Source of the DNA: Bacteroidales bacterium UBA1374
GTDB taxonomy: Bacteria; Bacteroidota; Bacteroidia; Bacteroidales; UBA932
Length of the DNA: 64,000 nucleotides
NCBI GenBank assembly: GCA_002305545.1
Contig: DBRG01000007.1
Coordinates: forward strand, 1 to 64,000
Direction: 5' to 3'
Under the pieces are notes generated by a model. The model made no database searches, was not told the origin of the DNA, and saw only the letters and a list, made by a program, of their open reading frames with translations. Both the position numbers and the translations under genes were made by a program. This document shows, piece by piece, positions 16,541 through 25,186 of the stretch (positions are counted from its first letter, which is position 1; every line of letters starts with the position of its first letter).

Positions 16541-18768
16541 AACGGGTAACCCACCCCAAACTGGAACGAGTAATTGTCCTTCTTAAGCCACCGCGAAGGC
16601 GGAATCCATGCCTGTTTTACAGGATCCCGTACGATCATACCCAAATCCAGCCGCAGGATGACAAAATTCAGGTTGACCCTGATTCCCAGGCCGGCATCCA
16701 TCGCTATGCTTTTATAAAAATCGCCGAAACGGAAGACACCTGCAGGATCGGCATTTTCCCGCGGTAAAGTCCAGATATTGCCTGCATCGGCAAACAAAGC
16801 CCCTTCCAGCTTCCAGAAAAGCGGAAAACGGTATTCAAGGTTCAATTCCAGTCGTATATCACCGGCCTGGTTTGGGATGCTGAAAGTCGAATCTACCGGC
16901 ATTGATCCCGGCCCCACCGTTCTAGCCTGCCAGGCCCGGAGGCTGTTTGCACCTCCTGCATAGAACATTTGTTCCAAAGGCAGGGAGCTGGCATTTCCGT
17001 AAGGCACCCCTACTCCGGCATACAGCCGGAAGGCCAGCTGATGACCATCCCTTATAAAGGTATAGCCCGAATTCATATCAACCTTTACATACTGGGAATA
17101 AGCAATGTTGCCAATGGTATGACTGCCCGTTGAATCTGTCTTCATCAGGGAGTTGAATGCACTCAGCAGGTTTCCTCCTGATTCCAGTCCCAGCCGCACA
17201 TATTGCCATGTCTTGCGGTGCACCGCAGAATTGTCACTGGTATAGTAAAATATGGATGAAAGTCCCAGGTCAAAGTGGTCCCGGTATGTGTCAATCAGAA
17301 AAGGATCATTGAGCGAGGCAAGAAAACCGGGGCTCATGTTGAAAAGCTTGACCAGTTTCATTTTAACGGGATTGACCGTGTAATGATACTTTTCTCCCAT
17401 GCTCCAGGTGTAGCCAAATGTGCCGGAAGCTATATTGCGGGTGTATTCCGGCCGGGACTGGTAACTGTAACTTGCCGTAATATCTGTGCGGGGTATCCTG
17501 TTGGTGAAAATCCTGTGACTTATCGGAAAAAGCATTTTGGGAAAGGTCAGGGTTAGTGACGCACCCAACTCAGTGGCCCTGACAGGATCCCTCATCTTGA
17601 ATTGAAAATTTCCCATCAAGCCCAGGGTCAGCCACTCCCCTCCCCTGAAAATATTTTTGTGATAATACGACAGTGCGGGAGAGATGCCAATCAGCCCGTT
17701 GGAATTGCTCGATGCTTCCAGGTTCAGTTTATAACCCTGTGAATTTCCAGGGCTTAGGCGGATAGTGCAGTCAACCTCGGCGGTATCTTTCTGCAGTGAA
17801 GAAGGCACTTCATCAAAAAGGAGCGTCACGCTGTTGAGCAATCGTATATTGGACAAGCGGTCATAAGTTGTTTTTACTTTGGATTCGTCGTACAATTCAC
17901 CGGGACGGATAAAACTCATATTCCGGATCAGACGCGGGCGTAAAATGGATTTGCCGGAGAAAAAAAATGTCATGCCTTCATGGTCCAGTGTGTCCATGGA
18001 TCCATAGTATGTTGAATCCATAACCGCCTGTATTGGATCAAAACCCGGGTAAACATTGATTTTTCTTATTGTGTAAGGTTTGTGGAGTCCCTGGGCGGGC
18101 AGCTGAACTTCCAGTGCGGCTGTTCCGCCTGGTGAAAGGGTATCTGCAAGAAAGGAAATGTGGCTTCGGTTGAAACTATAATACCCGTTATTCCTCATTA
18201 CGGAATTGATGCGGGCGGCTTCCTTTTCCAGCGAAAGAGAAGAAAGGACGTCGCCCGGTTTCACCACAGAGTGTTCCTGATGTGCGGAATACAATTCGGA
18301 CAGGTTAGTATCTGCGTTGCCAAGCCGTATGGTATCTATGGTATAGGTTTTCCCGGGAATGACCTTATAATGGACCGAGGCTTTCCTGTTCCGGTAAGTA
18401 ACCGAATCGGCAATTTCGTTGAAATAATAACCCAGCGAGGTCAGGTAATTATCCATGTTATGCTTGCTGTAGGTTATCAAATCCGGATCAAATACTACGG
18501 GCGGCTCACCCAAACGTCGCAGAAAACGGCTCCACCCGTTGTCTTTATCAGGACTGAGGCTGTAAATATTCAAAAAGGCTTTCCATCCAAAAACTATGCT
18601 GGTATTGGGTTTCTGCCTGATATAGGACTCTAGTGAGGATGGGGACACAATCTTTTCAGGTACTACTTCAATGGTATTCTTGCGCAAAAGGTATTCCCCC
18701 TGGGGAACATAACGGGTACCGGCACATCCGGATAATAAAAGGATTAACAGAAACCAACCTTTAGGCAT
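16537..18768 (-). CDS. tamL: TamL-like Omp85-family outer-membrane lipoprotein
   Basis: 743 aa from the ATG at 18768, chosen because it gives a clean lipoprotein signal (LLILLLSGC) that longer frames would bury. POTRA-like repeats (YTIDTIRL, YTIRKINVYPG) cover about 100-330. The C-terminal beta-barrel ends in Phe (GVGYPF), as Omp85 proteins do, with a lipid anchor typical of the Bacteroidota TamL form. Partner of TamB-like proteins in outer-membrane assembly. Its stop shares the four bases CTAG with the convergent NagB/PIG-L gene. Confidence 0.85.
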   Translation of the reverse strand: MPKGWFLLILLLSGCAGTRYVPQGEYLLRKNTIEVVPEKIVSPSSLESYIRQKPNTSIVFGWKAFLNIYSLSPDKDNGWSRFLRRLGEPPVVFDPDLITYSKHNMDNYLTSLGYYFNEIADSVTYRNRKASVHYKVIPGKTYTIDTIRLGNADTNLSELYSAHQEHSVVKPGDVLSSLSLEKEAARINSVMRNNGYYSFNRSHISFLADTLSPGGTAALEVQLPAQGLHKPYTIRKINVYPGFDPIQAVMDSTYYGSMDTLDHEGMTFFFSGKSILRPRLIRNMSFIRPGELYDESKVKTTYDRLSNIRLLNSVTLLFDEVPSSLQKDTAEVDCTIRLSPGNSQGYKLNLEASSNSNGLIGISPALSYYHKNIFRGGEWLTLGLMGNFQFKMRDPVRATELGASLTLTFPKMLFPISHRIFTNRIPRTDITASYSYQSRPEYTRNIASGTFGYTWSMGEKYHYTVNPVKMKLVKLFNMSPGFLASLNDPFLIDTYRDHFDLGLSSIFYYTSDNSAVHRKTWQYVRLGLESGGNLLSAFNSLMKTDSTGSHTIGNIAYSQYVKVDMNSGYTFIRDGHQLAFRLYAGVGVPYGNASSLPLEQMFYAGGANSLRAWQARTVGPGSMPVDSTFSIPNQAGDIRLELNLEYRFPLFWKLEGALFADAGNIWTLPRENADPAGVFRFGDFYKSIAMDAGLGIRVNLNFVILRLDLGMIVRDPVKQAWIPPSRWLKKDNYSFQFGVGYPF

Positions 18769-18772
18769 AATA

Positions 18773-18780
18773 CAAAAGTA
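18773..18780 (-). promoter_or_regulatory. TACTTTTG promoter box directly before tamL
   Basis: The minus strand reads TACTTTTG and the box ends four bases before the tamL ATG. This is the same close spacing as at kdsA and predicts a leaderless transcript. The nearest -33-like TTTG is about 25 bases further, longer than usual. Confidence 0.35.
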
Positions 18781-18821
18781 AAAAAAAAGGACCAATACGA
18801 TATAACAAATAAATATTCGCA

Positions 18822-18830
18822 TATATTTGC
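18822..18830 (+). promoter_or_regulatory. TATATTTGC promoter box for the PLP decarboxylase gene
   Basis: A full match to TAnnTTTG plus the frequent trailing C, 58 bases upstream of the ATG at 18889. No clear -33 element. Confidence 0.5.
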
Positions 18831-18888
18831 AATCTGATTGACTTACATTGACTTTTTTTAAACAAAGTAACTCACTTACATTACAGTA

Positions 18889-20277
18889 ATGAAAAACAAG
18901 TATATCGACCTGATTCAACAAAGTTTTGACTTTCCGCAGGAAGAGTTCAGGGTAGAAGACGGAGAACTTTTTTTCCATGATATTCCTGTCATGGATTTGA
19001 TCCGTCAATACGGAACACCCCTGAAATTCTATTATTTACCTTCCATTACCAAACAGATACAAAAAGCAAAACGTTTGTTCAATGTTGCCATGGCCAAGGT
19101 GGATTACGATGGAGACTATCATTACTGCTATTGTACAAAATCATCCCATTTTTCTTTTGTAATGGAAGAAGCCCTTAAGAACGACATCCATATAGAGACT
19201 TCTTCTGCTTTTGACATCAACCTGATTGAGTCACTCTACGAACAAAAGATCGTAGACAAGGATCTGTATGTGATCTGCAATGGCTATAAGAAACAGCAAT
19301 ACATCGAAAATATTGCCAGACTGGTCAATTCAGGATGGGAAAATACCATTTCCATCCTGGACAATATGCCCGAGATAGAAGCCCTGGATAATGCCGTCAA
19401 AGACACATGCAAGATAGGTATCCGTATTGCAGCAGAAGAAGAGCCCAAATTTGAATTTTATACCAGCCGCCTGGGCATCCGTTACAGCGATGTGGTCCCA
19501 TACTACCATAAATACATCAAGCGCAATCAGAAGTTCAAACTGAAAATGCTGCACTTTTTCATCAATACCGGCATGCAGGACAATGCATACTACTGGAACG
19601 AACTGGCCAAATGCGTGAATGTATATTGCGATCTTAAGAATTTCTGTCCCGACCTGGACTCCCTGAACCTGGGCGGAGGATTCCCTGTAAGGAACTCCAT
19701 GTCGTTTGACTATGATTACGAATACATGACAGAAGAGATCATTGCACAGATAAAAAGTATCTGTGCAAGCCGCAAAGTGAAGGAACCCGACATTTTTACC
19801 GAGTTCGGATCTTTTACTGTGGGTGAAAGCGGTGCAAATATATACCAGGTCTTGGGCGAAAAACAACAAAATGACCGTGAAAGATGGTATATGATCGATT
19901 CATCTTTCATGACCACATTGCCCGATACATGGGGCATCAAACGTCGTTTCATACTCCTTCCCATCAACAAGTGGAACGAACCTTACCAGCGTGTTTTCCT
20001 GGGCGGTTTGACCTGTGATTCCCAGGACTATTACAATGCCGAGGCCCATGCCAACGCGGTCTTCCTCCCCAAAAATGAGAACGGAGAACCTCTTTATATC
20101 GGTTTTTTCAACACCGGCGCCTACCAGGAGTCCATATCGGGCTTCGGGGGAATCCAGCATTGCCTGATGCCGGCTCCGAAAATGGTCATAATTGGAGAAG
20201 AGAACGGTGAGTATACTACAAAACTCTTTTCTAAAGAGCAGACATACAAATCCATGCTTAAACTTTTAGGTTATTGA
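18889..20277 (+). CDS. Fold-type III PLP-dependent decarboxylase (arginine/diaminopimelate decarboxylase-like)
   Basis: 462 aa. The PLP lysine is probably in YCYCTKSSHF. LHFFINTG stands where the HxHIGS motif of related enzymes lies. NLGGGFP is the PLP phosphate loop, and TEFGSFTVGESG aligns with the EPGR region. Bacteroidota relatives are commonly annotated arginine decarboxylase, which would make agmatine for polyamine synthesis. No polyamine neighbour confirms this. A promoter box precedes it and a TrmH-type gene follows 4 bases after its stop, so these two are likely one transcript. Confidence 0.8.
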   Translation: MKNKYIDLIQQSFDFPQEEFRVEDGELFFHDIPVMDLIRQYGTPLKFYYLPSITKQIQKAKRLFNVAMAKVDYDGDYHYCYCTKSSHFSFVMEEALKNDIHIETSSAFDINLIESLYEQKIVDKDLYVICNGYKKQQYIENIARLVNSGWENTISILDNMPEIEALDNAVKDTCKIGIRIAAEEEPKFEFYTSRLGIRYSDVVPYYHKYIKRNQKFKLKMLHFFINTGMQDNAYYWNELAKCVNVYCDLKNFCPDLDSLNLGGGFPVRNSMSFDYDYEYMTEEIIAQIKSICASRKVKEPDIFTEFGSFTVGESGANIYQVLGEKQQNDRERWYMIDSSFMTTLPDTWGIKRRFILLPINKWNEPYQRVFLGGLTCDSQDYYNAEAHANAVFLPKNENGEPLYIGFFNTGAYQESISGFGGIQHCLMPAPKMVIIGEENGEYTTKLFSKEQTYKSMLKLLGY

Positions 20278-20281
20278 AACC

Positions 20282-21046
20282 ATGTTGAGCAAGGCCCAAA
20301 TACAACATATCAAATCTCTGGAAAACAAAAAATTTCGCCAGGAGTACGGAGAATTCATCATTGAAGGACAGAAGATGGTCATGGAGCTGATCGGCACCCC
20401 TGGCCCCTTCCGCATAAAAAAGCTTTACCTGGAGGAGGGTTCCCCCATCCCGGCTGTGGCCCACGAAGCGGAATACCTCACGGCAAAGGAAATGGAAAGG
20501 ATTTCATCTCAGTCAACACCCTCAGGGGCGCTTGCTGTGTTAGAGATCCCTAAGGTACCGGTGGCTCTGCCGCAGAAGGGACATTTATACCTGGCCCTGG
20601 ACGGGGTACGCGATCCGGGAAATTTTGGAACCATACTGCGCCTGGCAGACTGGTTTGACATAGCCGCTGTTTATGCCTCCCCGGATTGTGTGGAACTGTA
20701 CAATCCTAAAACAGTCCAGTCCACCATGGGGGCCATACTGCGTGTCCCGGTCCATTACACGCCTCTTGTCCCGCTTCTGGAAGGCTGTTCCCTTCCTGTT
20801 ACCGGATCTGTGCTTCTTGGAGGAACCGATATCAACAACACTCCCCTGCCCTGCGAAGGCATCATTGTTCTTGGAAACGAATCACAAGGCATAAGCCGGG
20901 AACTTCTTCAACACATTCCTGTCAGATTGTACATTCCTTCATATCGCCGGGGGTCTGAATCCCTTAATGTGGCTACTGCCGCAGCAATAATTTGCGCAGC
21001 TTTCCGTAGAAACCAGCCACCCCTGCCCATGCAGCCAGATATATAA
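20282..21046 (+). CDS. TrmH/SpoU-family RNA 2'-O-methyltransferase
   Basis: 254 aa. The N-terminal substrate-binding domain (QEYGEFIIEGQKMV) is followed by the knotted SPOUT domain: DGVRDPGNFGTILR, VLGNESQGIS and SLNVATAAAI, the three family motifs. It methylates a ribose in rRNA or tRNA; the target is unknown. The gene starts 4 bases after the decarboxylase. Its last 74 bases overlap the convergent flippase gene; only about the final ten residues (QPPLPMQPDI) are beyond the usual family end. Confidence 0.88.
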   Translation: MLSKAQIQHIKSLENKKFRQEYGEFIIEGQKMVMELIGTPGPFRIKKLYLEEGSPIPAVAHEAEYLTAKEMERISSQSTPSGALAVLEIPKVPVALPQKGHLYLALDGVRDPGNFGTILRLADWFDIAAVYASPDCVELYNPKTVQSTMGAILRVPVHYTPLVPLLEGCSLPVTGSVLLGGTDINNTPLPCEGIIVLGNESQGISRELLQHIPVRLYIPSYRRGSESLNVATAAAIICAAFRRNQPPLPMQPDI

Positions 21047-22490
21047 GCATAATGCCTGTATTGATTGCCAGTTTGGGAATCAGGGGCAAGTGTGCAAACA
21101 AAAGGGAGAAAGCATAAAGTCCTGTCCCTGCAACCAGGTAGAAACCAACACGCATCCAGTTATAGGGAATGGGGTATTGTCTGCGCCCCATTAAAGCACA
21201 CAGTACCGTCATGGACAGGTAACTTGCAAGATGTCCCCAGGCAGCCGCCATATAGCCGAAACGTGGCATAAACAGCACATTGATCAACAGGGTGACTCCC
21301 AGTCCGGCCGTTGTGATTAACACGGCATTCCCGGTTTTTCCGGACAATTTGAACCAGATACTTATGTTAAAATATATTCCCAGGAATACATAGGCCAGTG
21401 CCATGACAGGCACTACGACAATCCCTTCCCGGTAATTTTCACCCAATATCAGACTAAACAGGTCCATGTACAGCAAGATCCCGAGGTACACGAGCATGCT
21501 AAACGCAGTAAAATAATCCAGCACCCGTGCATACGTCTGTGGCGCATCTTTGCTGCCGGACTGCCCAAAGAAGAATGGCTCCGCTGCATACCGGAACATC
21601 TGGATACAGAGGTTTATCAGTACAGCCAGCTTGATACCGGCCTGGTATATCCCCATCTGTGCCCGCCAGGAAACATCTTCGGGTATTAAAAAACGGAAGA
21701 GGATCCTGTCGCTGAAATCGTTAAGGATACCGGGCAGACCTGCTATCATCAGCGGCAGGGAATACATCATGAGCTTTGGCCAGAGTTTGCGGTCAATAAC
21801 AAAACTGCTTCTTCTCACCAGATCGGGCAAAAAAAGCAGAAACGCCACAATGCAGGAAATGAAAATTGAAAAGAGAACGTAATTGTAATCGGGAATTGCC
21901 GTGATAAAGCGGCCCAGGAATGCTCCCGGGTTGGCAGAAAGATAACGGGGGGCCCAGAGGAAGAAAAGAAGGTTGAATCCCAGCTCACAGCAGATTTTAA
22001 TGGTTTTGAAGAGGGCAAACCGGAAGGCTTTGTGTTCATAGCGCAAACGGGCAAACAGTATGGCTGTAATACTGTCCAGGAAAAGGATTCCGGCTACATA
22101 AACTATGGATTGCGGACTGTCTGCATACCCAAGTTTCCCGACAATCGGAAAACGCAACAGGATCACCACGGTAAAGAACAAACCCGCCAGTGCGGTAACG
22201 GTAGCAAGTGAGGTGGAGAACACACGTCCTGCCGCGGTTTTATCGTTTTTTTGCTCTGCAAGTGAGGCATAGCGGAAGCTGCCCGTTTCCAGGCCCATCA
22301 CAAGAACCACCTGCAGAACAGCTATGTAGGCCATAAATTCAGCAACCACACCATAGGCTGCCTGGTCTGTCAGCACGCGGGTATACAGGGGAACAAGCAA
22401 AAAATTCAAGACCCTGGCAAGGATCGTGCTCATCCCGTACACTGCAGTTTCACCTGCCAACCGCCTGATTGCTGAATTCCTGATAGACAT
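20973..22490 (-). CDS. Polysaccharide flippase (Wzx/MATE-like, MurJ superfamily)
   Basis: 505 aa with about 12-14 hydrophobic segments over the whole length and a basic, Arg-rich N-terminus (AIRRLAGETAVYGMSTILARVLNFLLVPLYTRVL in parts). It belongs to the polysaccharide biosynthesis transporter family that moves lipid-linked sugars across the inner membrane. It is the last gene of the long valS operon, starting 4 bases after the rlmB stop. No glycan gene cluster surrounds it, so the substrate is unknown. Its 3' end overlaps the convergent methyltransferase gene by 74 bases. Confidence 0.88.
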   Translation of the reverse strand: MSIRNSAIRRLAGETAVYGMSTILARVLNFLLVPLYTRVLTDQAAYGVVAEFMAYIAVLQVVLVMGLETGSFRYASLAEQKNDKTAAGRVFSTSLATVTALAGLFFTVVILLRFPIVGKLGYADSPQSIVYVAGILFLDSITAILFARLRYEHKAFRFALFKTIKICCELGFNLLFFLWAPRYLSANPGAFLGRFITAIPDYNYVLFSIFISCIVAFLLFLPDLVRRSSFVIDRKLWPKLMMYSLPLMIAGLPGILNDFSDRILFRFLIPEDVSWRAQMGIYQAGIKLAVLINLCIQMFRYAAEPFFFGQSGSKDAPQTYARVLDYFTAFSMLVYLGILLYMDLFSLILGENYREGIVVVPVMALAYVFLGIYFNISIWFKLSGKTGNAVLITTAGLGVTLLINVLFMPRFGYMAAAWGHLASYLSMTVLCALMGRRQYPIPYNWMRVGFYLVAGTGLYAFSLLFAHLPLIPKLAINTGIMLIYLAAWAGVAGFYGKLRKLLLRQ

Positions 22491-22494
22491 TGTC

Positions 22495-23235
22495 TTATTT
22501 TTTCATTCGTTGTCTTACGGCTTCAAAAAGGATAACGGCTGCAGCAGCCGATACGTTCAGAGAACCAATTTCACCCAATTGCGGGATGGAAACCAACTCA
22601 TCGCACAGCTCCAGAATCCCCCGGGATATGCCTTTTCCCTCGGCGCCCATAACTAAAGCCAGCGGACGGCAGAAATCTGTTTCATAGATAGATTGTTGCT
22701 GCCCTGCCACCGTTCCTGTGATCACATACCCCGATTCTTTGAGGTAAAAAATGGCTGTTCTCAGGTTGGGAACCTTGCATGAGGGCATGCGCAACAATGC
22801 ACCTGCAGAAGCCTTAATGGCATCCTGGTTCACGGCAGCCCCTCCTTTTGCAGGAAGTATCAGCGCACCTGCCCCTGCACATTCACAGGTACGCGCTATA
22901 GCACCAAAATTACGGACGTCGCTTACCCCGTCAAGCAGTAAAACAGTCGGGAATCCCGGTTTATTACCAGCAGCAGCCACAGCTTCCTCTAAAGAGACAT
23001 AATCCACCTGGGCCAGCATTGCAACCACTCCCTGGTGATTTTTGTTTGCTGTCAGATAATTCAGTTTCTCCTGTGGTACAAACTGGACCGGAACATCATA
23101 CTGCTTGGCCAGTTCTATCAGTTGTAACGCCACTGGCCTTTCAAGTCCCTGGCGCAGGAGGATTTTTTCTGGTTTCTTGCTGCCCATAAGGGCTTCCCTT
23201 ACGGGATGTATGCCGTATATACGATCTTCAGTCAT
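22495..23235 (-). CDS. rlmB: 23S rRNA (guanosine-2'-O)-methyltransferase RlmB-like
   Basis: 246 aa from the ATG at 23235, which overlaps the ABC-F stop by 8 bases and begins MTEDRIYGIHPVREAL, the family N-terminus; a longer frame adds 14 unlikely residues. The substrate-binding domain (1-80) is followed by the SPOUT domain with LDGVSDVRNFGAIART, VMGAEGKGIS and GSLNVSAAAAV. Methylates G2251 (E. coli numbering) of 23S rRNA. A second SPOUT paralogue lies only 1.5 kb away on the other strand (20282-21046). Confidence 0.92.
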   Translation of the reverse strand: MTEDRIYGIHPVREALMGSKKPEKILLRQGLERPVALQLIELAKQYDVPVQFVPQEKLNYLTANKNHQGVVAMLAQVDYVSLEEAVAAAGNKPGFPTVLLLDGVSDVRNFGAIARTCECAGAGALILPAKGGAAVNQDAIKASAGALLRMPSCKVPNLRTAIFYLKESGYVITGTVAGQQQSIYETDFCRPLALVMGAEGKGISRGILELCDELVSIPQLGEIGSLNVSAAAAVILFEAVRQRMKK

Positions 23236-25186
23236 TTTTAATGGTTTCAGTAAATATTTCCAGCTCACTGTGCGCACATTCCCAGGCTTTCATAGCCTGG
23301 TCGAGCTCTTTTTTTTCTTTTTCGTACAACTGGTAGAAAGCCGCACCAAATCCTCCGGGGGGTGTTGTCAGCATTTTTTCATCCATCAGGGCTATGCCTT
23401 TTTCGTGCTGTTCAATTTTGTTTTCCCAGTGAAGGATATTCTGTTGCAACTTCCGCAGGATTTTATCCCGTTCTTTTTTCTGACGGTAGATTTCTCCTGC
23501 ACTCGAGTCTTTACCTGAACCTTCCTTTTTTATCTCTTCTTTTGCAGGATTGTTTTTTTCCAGGTCCCTGAGTGTTTCCAGTTTCCTTCGTTCCATGAAT
23601 TCACGTATCCCGCCCAGGTGTTCTTTTACCTTACCGTCCCGGAATTCATATATTTTATCCACCAGGCCATCCAGGAAGGTTCTGTCGTGCGAAACCACAA
23701 CCAGGGTGCCGGTATACTGTTTCAAGGCTTCCTTCATCACTTCCCTGGAGGGAATGTCCATATGGTTGGTGGGTTCGTCCAGGGCCAGAACATTGTATGG
23801 TTGCAGCATAAGCTTTGCAAGGGCCAGGCGCGATCTTTCACCCCCGCTCAGAACACCGGCTTTTTTGTCAACATCTTCGCCGCGGAAAAGGAAAGAGGCC
23901 AGAATATCACGCAGGCGTGTACGTATGTCTCCCACGGCTATTTCATCCAGTGTCTGGTATACGGTCAGGTTATTATCCAGAAGTTCGTCCTGGTTCTGAG
24001 CGTAATACCCCAACAGTACATTGTGTCCGGTCTCTAATACCCCGCTCATGACAGTTTTTTGACCGGTAAGCAATTTTAGCATGGTAGTTTTCCCCTCCCC
24101 GTTCCTGCCTGCAAAAGCCACTTTCTCACCCCGTTCCACCACCAGGTTTGCCCCGCTAAAAACAGGTCCTTTATCATAACCTGCCGATACATTCCTGCAA
24201 TTGAACACCACTTTTCCACTTCTGCGAACTTCGGGAAAACTCATTCGGATTTGTGAATTGTCCAGTTGGTCCACTTCAATCAATTCCATTTTTTCCAATT
24301 GTTTTATACGGCTTTGCACCTGATTGGACTTGGTGGGCTTATAGCGGAAACGCTCAATGAATTCCTGTGTTTTTTCGATCGTTCGTTGCTGGTTCTGGTA
24401 AGCAGCCATCTGTTGTTCCAGGTGCTCCCTGCGCAGCTCCAGAAACTGGGAATACGGGGCTTTGTAATCGTATATCCTGTTTAGTGATATCTCTATGGTC
24501 CTGTTGGTTACAGTGTCCAGAAAAGTCCTGTCGTGAGATATCACCAGCAAGGCACCGGGATATGTTTCCAGGTACTGCTCCAGCCACCGCAGGCTTTCAA
24601 TATCCAGGTGATTGGTGGGCTCATCCAGTAATAGTATATCTGGACGCGATAACAAGAGTTTGGCCAGTTCTATGCGCATGTTCCACCCTTCCGAGAAAGT
24701 CCGGCTGGGCCGGTCCAGTTCGTCTTGCTTAAAGCCCAGTCCTGTAAGAATTTTTTCTGCATTTCCCCTGGGATTGTCAGACGACAGAATACGCAACCGG
24801 TCTGTTACTTCATTCAATTCCACCATTAATCTTTTATAGCTTTCCGATTCGAAATCATCCCTTCCGGAAAGCTCCATGGTGATAATGTCCATTCGTTTGT
24901 GCAGCTCTTCCAGGTAGGAAAAAACGGTAAGCGCTTCTTCCAGGACCGACTTGTCTTTCGCATGTCCCATTTGTTGGGGTAAGTATCCCATCCGGCAGTC
25001 GGAGGAACGCACTACGCGCCCCGATGTGGGTTCAGCCAGTCCGGCAATAACCTTTATCAATGTTGTTTTTCCGGCACCGTTCTTACCTACAAGTGCGATT
25101 CTGTCGCGGCGGTCTATGGTCAGGGATATGTCCCGGAAAAGCTCCTTATGGGCAAACGAAACGCTGATATTGGAAACCGATATCAT
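23228..25186 (-). CDS. ABC-F family ribosome-associated ATPase
   Basis: 652 aa. Two ABC cassettes: Walker A GKNGAGKTT and GRNGEGKTT; signatures SEGWNMRIELA (variant) and LSGGERSRLALA; Walker B LLLDEPTNHLD and LALDEPTNHMD. No membrane domain. A coiled-coil P-site-tRNA-type linker lies between the cassettes (about 240-290) and a long charged C-terminal coiled coil covers 540-652. Closest in layout to Uup/YdiF-type factors that act on stalled ribosomes. Overlaps the upstream WG-repeat gene by 4 bases (ATGA) and rlmB by 8, so translation is coupled. Confidence 0.92.
   Translation of the reverse strand: MISVSNISVSFAHKELFRDISLTIDRRDRIALVGKNGAGKTTLIKVIAGLAEPTSGRVVRSSDCRMGYLPQQMGHAKDKSVLEEALTVFSYLEELHKRMDIITMELSGRDDFESESYKRLMVELNEVTDRLRILSSDNPRGNAEKILTGLGFKQDELDRPSRTFSEGWNMRIELAKLLLSRPDILLLDEPTNHLDIESLRWLEQYLETYPGALLVISHDRTFLDTVTNRTIEISLNRIYDYKAPYSQFLELRREHLEQQMAAYQNQQRTIEKTQEFIERFRYKPTKSNQVQSRIKQLEKMELIEVDQLDNSQIRMSFPEVRRSGKVVFNCRNVSAGYDKGPVFSGANLVVERGEKVAFAGRNGEGKTTMLKLLTGQKTVMSGVLETGHNVLLGYYAQNQDELLDNNLTVYQTLDEIAVGDIRTRLRDILASFLFRGEDVDKKAGVLSGGERSRLALAKLMLQPYNVLALDEPTNHMDIPSREVMKEALKQYTGTLVVVSHDRTFLDGLVDKIYEFRDGKVKEHLGGIREFMERRKLETLRDLEKNNPAKEEIKKEGSGKDSSAGEIYRQKKERDKILRKLQQNILHWENKIEQHEKGIALMDEKMLTTPPGGFGAAFYQLYEKEKKELDQAMKAWECAHSELEIFTETIKND

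Noticed and set aside
18769..19008. Longer 823-aa version of the TamL-like protein
   Set aside because: The extension overlaps the divergent gene and would place residues before a clear lipoprotein signal.
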